From positions 27,052-91,051 of the forward strand of contig CAZITX010000007.1 of the NCBI GenBank assembly GCA_964542305.1: DNA of 64,000 nucleotides, written 5' to 3'. The notes beneath the pieces were generated by a model. It made no database searches and had not been told where the DNA came from. It was given only the letters and a program-made list of their open reading frames with translations. Shown here one piece after another: positions 61,078 through 64,000 of this stretch. The stretch comes from DMER64 sp964542305 (GTDB lineage Bacteria; Bacteroidota; Bacteroidia; Bacteroidales; UBA932). Positions within the stretch are counted from its first letter, which is position 1. Every line of letters begins with the position of its first letter. The translations under genes and the position numbers were made by a program.

Positions 61078-63800
61078 AAACAGATCAATTTTTCAATCAA
61101 TCCGTTGAAGACCTGCTGAAACAGTTTGGGGTAAATGCTCAAACCGGTCTGTCAGAGGCAGAAGTAAAAAAACGTCTTTCAGAATACGGGAACAACCGGT
61201 TGGAGACAAAAAAGCAAAAATCACTTTTGTCCATGTTCCTGGAACAATTCAAGAGCAGTATGGTGATCATTTTGCTCATTGCAGCCATTGTTTCGGGTGT
61301 TATTGGTGTGGTGGAAGGAGAAGGGCTTATGGAAACGTTTGTGATCCTGGGAATACTGGTGATCAACGCGGTCATAGGAACCATACAGGAGAAAAAAGCC
61401 CAGGCATCCCTGGATGCCCTGAACAAGATGAGCTCTCCACGGACAAAAGTGCTGCGGGACGGACAGGTTTTTCAGGCAGATTCCCTGGAAATCGTGCCCG
61501 GTGACATTGTGATCCTGGATACCGGCGATATTGTACCGGCGGATATACGGCTGATTGAAGCGGTGAATTTAAAAATTCAGGAATCCGCGTTGACCGGGGA
61601 ATCCGTCCCGGCGGAAAAGACCGCTGTTGTTTTGGAAGGTACGGACATTCCCCTGGGAGACCGGGATAACATGGCTTTTTCTACGGGCATAGTAACCTAC
61701 GGCCGCGGTAAAGGACTAGTAACAGGGACCGGCATGCAGACGCAAGTGGGCAAGATTGCACACATGCTTCAGAATACGGAAGACACGGAAACCCCAATGG
61801 GCAAACGGCTCCGGCAACTGGGAAAAATCCTGGGGTACATTGCCCTTGGGATCTGCGCGGTGATCTTCCTGGTAGGTCTTTTATACGGAAACAACTGGTT
61901 TGAGATGTTTATGATGGCCGTAAGCCTTGCCGTAGCAGCCATTCCGGAAGGATTGCAGATTGTTTCCACGATTGTTTTGGCCATTGGGGTACAGAGGCTT
62001 GTCAAGTTCAATGCCATTGTACGCACGCTGCCATCGGTGGAAACACTGGGAAGCACTACGGTCATTTGCTCGGATAAAACCGGAACACTCACCCAAAACA
62101 AAATGACCGTTACCGAAGGCTGGGCGGGAGGAAACCGGGTGGACTTCCGTGATTTTTTAATTTTACGGGAAACAAAAGCCGAGTCGGAGCCGGAGACTGC
62201 CGCCGGACCTGACTTTGCCGCCGGGCCGGACCTGAGTACCCTGCTGCTCTCCTCTTTGCTTTGCACCGATGCGCACCTGAAAATGCTGGATGACGGCACG
62301 CACCAGACCTCGGGCGATCCTACCGAAACAGCGATCGTAGATGTCGGACTCGGCCTGTATTTGAATAAAAGCCGGATGGAAGAGCAGTTCCCGCGCGTGG
62401 AAGAAGTTCCGTTCGACTCGGACCGAAAAAGAATGTCCGTGATCAACCGCATGGAATCCGGCACGTTCCGGATCAACGTGAAAGGCGGTCTGGATGAGGT
62501 GTTGAGTGCATGTACCCACATTCTGATACAGGGGGACATACGCCTCATCGTGGCAGAAGATATCCGGGCGATTGAAGAAGAAAACAGCCGTATGGCTGGG
62601 GCTGCGCTGCGTGTATTGGCTGTAGCTTACAGGGATATTGGACAAATTCCCGGTATAATTGATGCCGGTTCGGTAGAAAAAGACCTTATTTTTGTAGGGT
62701 TACTGGGCATGATAGATCCGGCCCGGCCGGAAGTGGTGGATGCCGTTAAAAAGTGCAAAACAGCAGGCATTCGGCCTGTTATGATTACCGGGGACCATAA
62801 GATCACAGCCGTAGCCATTGCCCGTGAGATTGGCATTTACCATGACGGAGACAAAGCCATTACGGGCTCTGAACTGGAAGATATACCCGATGAGGAATTG
62901 TACAGGGATGTTCGGGAGTATTCGGTTTACGCCCGCGTGGCACCTGAACATAAAGTACGTATTGTGCAGGCATGGCGTTCTCACGGGGAAATTGTGGCCA
63001 TGACCGGGGATGGTGTGAACGACGCTCCGGCTCTTAAACAGGCCGATATTGGCGTATCCATGGGAATCGTGGGAACGGAAGTGGCCAAGGAAGCATCTGA
63101 TATCATCCTGACGGATGACAATTTTGCCACCATCGTTGGAGCCGTGCAGGAAGGCCGACGGATCTACGACAACATCCTGAAAGCCATACAATTCCTTCTT
63201 TCTGCCAATGTAGGAGAAGTGTTACTGATCTTCATAGCCTCGGTATTCAATTTGGGCAATCCGCTATCCCCTATCCTTATCCTGTGGATCAACCTGGTCA
63301 CCGACAGCCTGCCGGCGTTGGCCCTGAGTATGGATCCTGCCGAGAACGATATCATGACCCGAAAGCCCAGAGATCCGGGACAAGGTATCTTTACCCGGGG
63401 AATGATTCGTCGTATTGGTTATCAGGGCGCTACCATAGGATTGATCTCGCTGGGAGCCTACCTGGTTGGCTACCGTGACGGCGGGAATGCTTTGGGACAA
63501 ACCATGGCCTTTGCCGTCTTGGGTTTTTCCCAACTGTTCCACGTACGGAACCTGCATTCGAATATTCATTCCTCTTTCAGGTTCGGATTACTTAGAAACA
63601 AATCTCTGTTGGGGGCCATACTGGTTTCCTCTTTGTTACTCCTGGCTGTTCTGGTAGTTCCGGGAATGATGGAAGTTTTTGGAACAGTTTCCATGGATAC
63701 CATACATTGGCTCATTACCATAGGCTTGTCTCTGACCCCCATCCTGGTGGTTGAATTGGTGAAATGGATGAAGTTTAATCATTCAAAAGACGAGTTTTAA
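61074..63800 (+). CDS. Calcium-type P-type ATPase (P2 family)
   Basis: This 908-residue protein has the full P2-ATPase layout: actuator motif TGES (residue 174), phosphorylation site DKTGT with Asp334, and MTGDGVNDAP in the hinge. Ion-site residues resemble those of the SERCA calcium pump: PEGL in membrane helix 4 (PEGLQ in place of PEGLP), NVGE in helix 5 and NLVTD in helix 6. Ca2+ export is the likely function; Na+ or Mn2+ cannot be ruled out. Last gene of the run. Confidence 0.92.
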   Translation: MKTDQFFNQSVEDLLKQFGVNAQTGLSEAEVKKRLSEYGNNRLETKKQKSLLSMFLEQFKSSMVIILLIAAIVSGVIGVVEGEGLMETFVILGILVINAVIGTIQEKKAQASLDALNKMSSPRTKVLRDGQVFQADSLEIVPGDIVILDTGDIVPADIRLIEAVNLKIQESALTGESVPAEKTAVVLEGTDIPLGDRDNMAFSTGIVTYGRGKGLVTGTGMQTQVGKIAHMLQNTEDTETPMGKRLRQLGKILGYIALGICAVIFLVGLLYGNNWFEMFMMAVSLAVAAIPEGLQIVSTIVLAIGVQRLVKFNAIVRTLPSVETLGSTTVICSDKTGTLTQNKMTVTEGWAGGNRVDFRDFLILRETKAESEPETAAGPDFAAGPDLSTLLLSSLLCTDAHLKMLDDGTHQTSGDPTETAIVDVGLGLYLNKSRMEEQFPRVEEVPFDSDRKRMSVINRMESGTFRINVKGGLDEVLSACTHILIQGDIRLIVAEDIRAIEEENSRMAGAALRVLAVAYRDIGQIPGIIDAGSVEKDLIFVGLLGMIDPARPEVVDAVKKCKTAGIRPVMITGDHKITAVAIAREIGIYHDGDKAITGSELEDIPDEELYRDVREYSVYARVAPEHKVRIVQAWRSHGEIVAMTGDGVNDAPALKQADIGVSMGIVGTEVAKEASDIILTDDNFATIVGAVQEGRRIYDNILKAIQFLLSANVGEVLLIFIASVFNLGNPLSPILILWINLVTDSLPALALSMDPAENDIMTRKPRDPGQGIFTRGMIRRIGYQGATIGLISLGAYLVGYRDGGNALGQTMAFAVLGFSQLFHVRNLHSNIHSSFRFGLLRNKSLLGAILVSSLLLLAVLVVPGMMEVFGTVSMDTIHWLITIGLSLTPILVVELVKWMKFNHSKDEF

Positions 63801-63811
63801 AAAAAATGCCG

Positions 63812-63819
63812 TATTTTTG
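63812..63819 (+). promoter_or_regulatory. Candidate -7 box upstream of the tRNA-Arg gene
   Basis: TATTTTTG fits TAnnTTTG. It would start transcription about 120 bp before the tRNA; a small hairpin (CCTGT/ACAGG) lies just behind it. Confidence 0.4.
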
Positions 63820-63946
63820 CAACCTGTCCAAAAAAACAGGAACTTTGCAGTCCTTCTTACAACGATAAGCACGACCGAATGAGAAGTCAGTGCGCGTGAG
63901 ATAGAGTCAGGACAACAAATAAGGGGGTCCGTTCAACAAAATAAAA

Positions 63947-64000
63947 GGGTCCGGTAGCTCAGTTGGATAGAGCAACAGCCTTCTAAGCTGTGGGTCTTGG
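63947..64000 (+). tRNA. tRNA-Arg (anticodon TCT), 3' part cut off by window edge
   Basis: The sequence shows the 5' acceptor strand GGGTCCG, D-arm GCTC...GAGC, and anticodon stem ACAGC/GCTGT around the 7-base loop CTTCTAA, whose anticodon is TCT. About 20 bases, including the T-arm and 3' acceptor strand, lie beyond the window. Confidence 0.93.

Noticed and set aside
63801..63946. Possible small RNA gene before the tRNA
   Set aside because: There is a -7-like box and a short hairpin, but nothing that separates it from a tRNA leader.

Overview
The window looks like chromosomal DNA of an anaerobic, amino-acid-fermenting member of the Bacteroidota, most likely order Bacteroidales. Supporting signs are a TonB-dependent receptor with an STN domain, several families common in this phylum (DUF4249, DUF2807, DUF3810), many lipoproteins, and intergenic boxes that fit the phylum's TAnnTTTG -7 promoter element. 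The genus cannot be named from sequence alone. Nearly all of the window is coding, with short gaps and many overlapping starts and stops. I see no prophage, transposase, CRISPR array or defence island.

Layout. 1-4508 (minus): peptidoglycan-recycling genes (NamZ-type muramidase, AmpG-like permease, SpoIID-like protein) behind a glycosyltransferase. 4591-10965 (plus): a TonB-dependent receptor operon with a DUF4249 lipoprotein and two less familiar exported proteins. 10976-16420 (minus): a tripartite RND efflux pump. 16491-18696: queH and an acyl-CoA synthetase. 18769-30551 (minus): an eleven-gene lysine fermentation operon, atoD-kat-kce-kdd-kamA-kamB-kamC-kamD-kamE-atoA-thiolase. 30651-36587: a cation/proton antiporter, queA, an AT-rich control region with an XRE regulator, pyrD and a serine hydrolase. 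36582-41506 (minus): a membrane dipeptidase, then an ECF sigma/anti-sigma/DUF2807 operon and a DUF3810 protease-like protein. 41557-46755 (plus): a large cell-wall amidase-like protein and htpG. 46747-57878: a tungsten/molybdenum cofactor region. 57918-63800 (plus): a thioredoxin-like lipoprotein, an M28 peptidase, a membrane protein and a calcium-type P-ATPase. A tRNA-Arg(TCT) runs off the right edge.

Two systems stand out. The lysine operon has an aminotransferase (Kat type) where classical operons carry the ammonia lyase Kal. This predicts that 3-aminobutyryl-CoA is transaminated to acetoacetyl-CoA, so that lysine carbon goes to acetyl-CoA rather than through crotonyl-CoA to butyrate. The cofactor region groups an aldehyde:ferredoxin oxidoreductase with a ThiF-like activator, a GG-tailed sulfur carrier, a tungstate-type ABC transporter, MoeA, a compact MoaA, MoaC and a MOSC-MogA fusion. 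MoaE is not in the window. The two systems fit one physiology: ferredoxin-linked oxidation of amino-acid carbon.

The least explained stretch is 51743-52995, between the convergent binding-protein and ATPase genes of the tungstate transporter. It appears non-coding and is built of structured repeats: 72-bp tandem units ending in long hairpins, two elements with matching inverted ends, a further hairpin sharing the same 17-nt loop on a different stem, and an array with an exact 35-bp period and alternating unit types.
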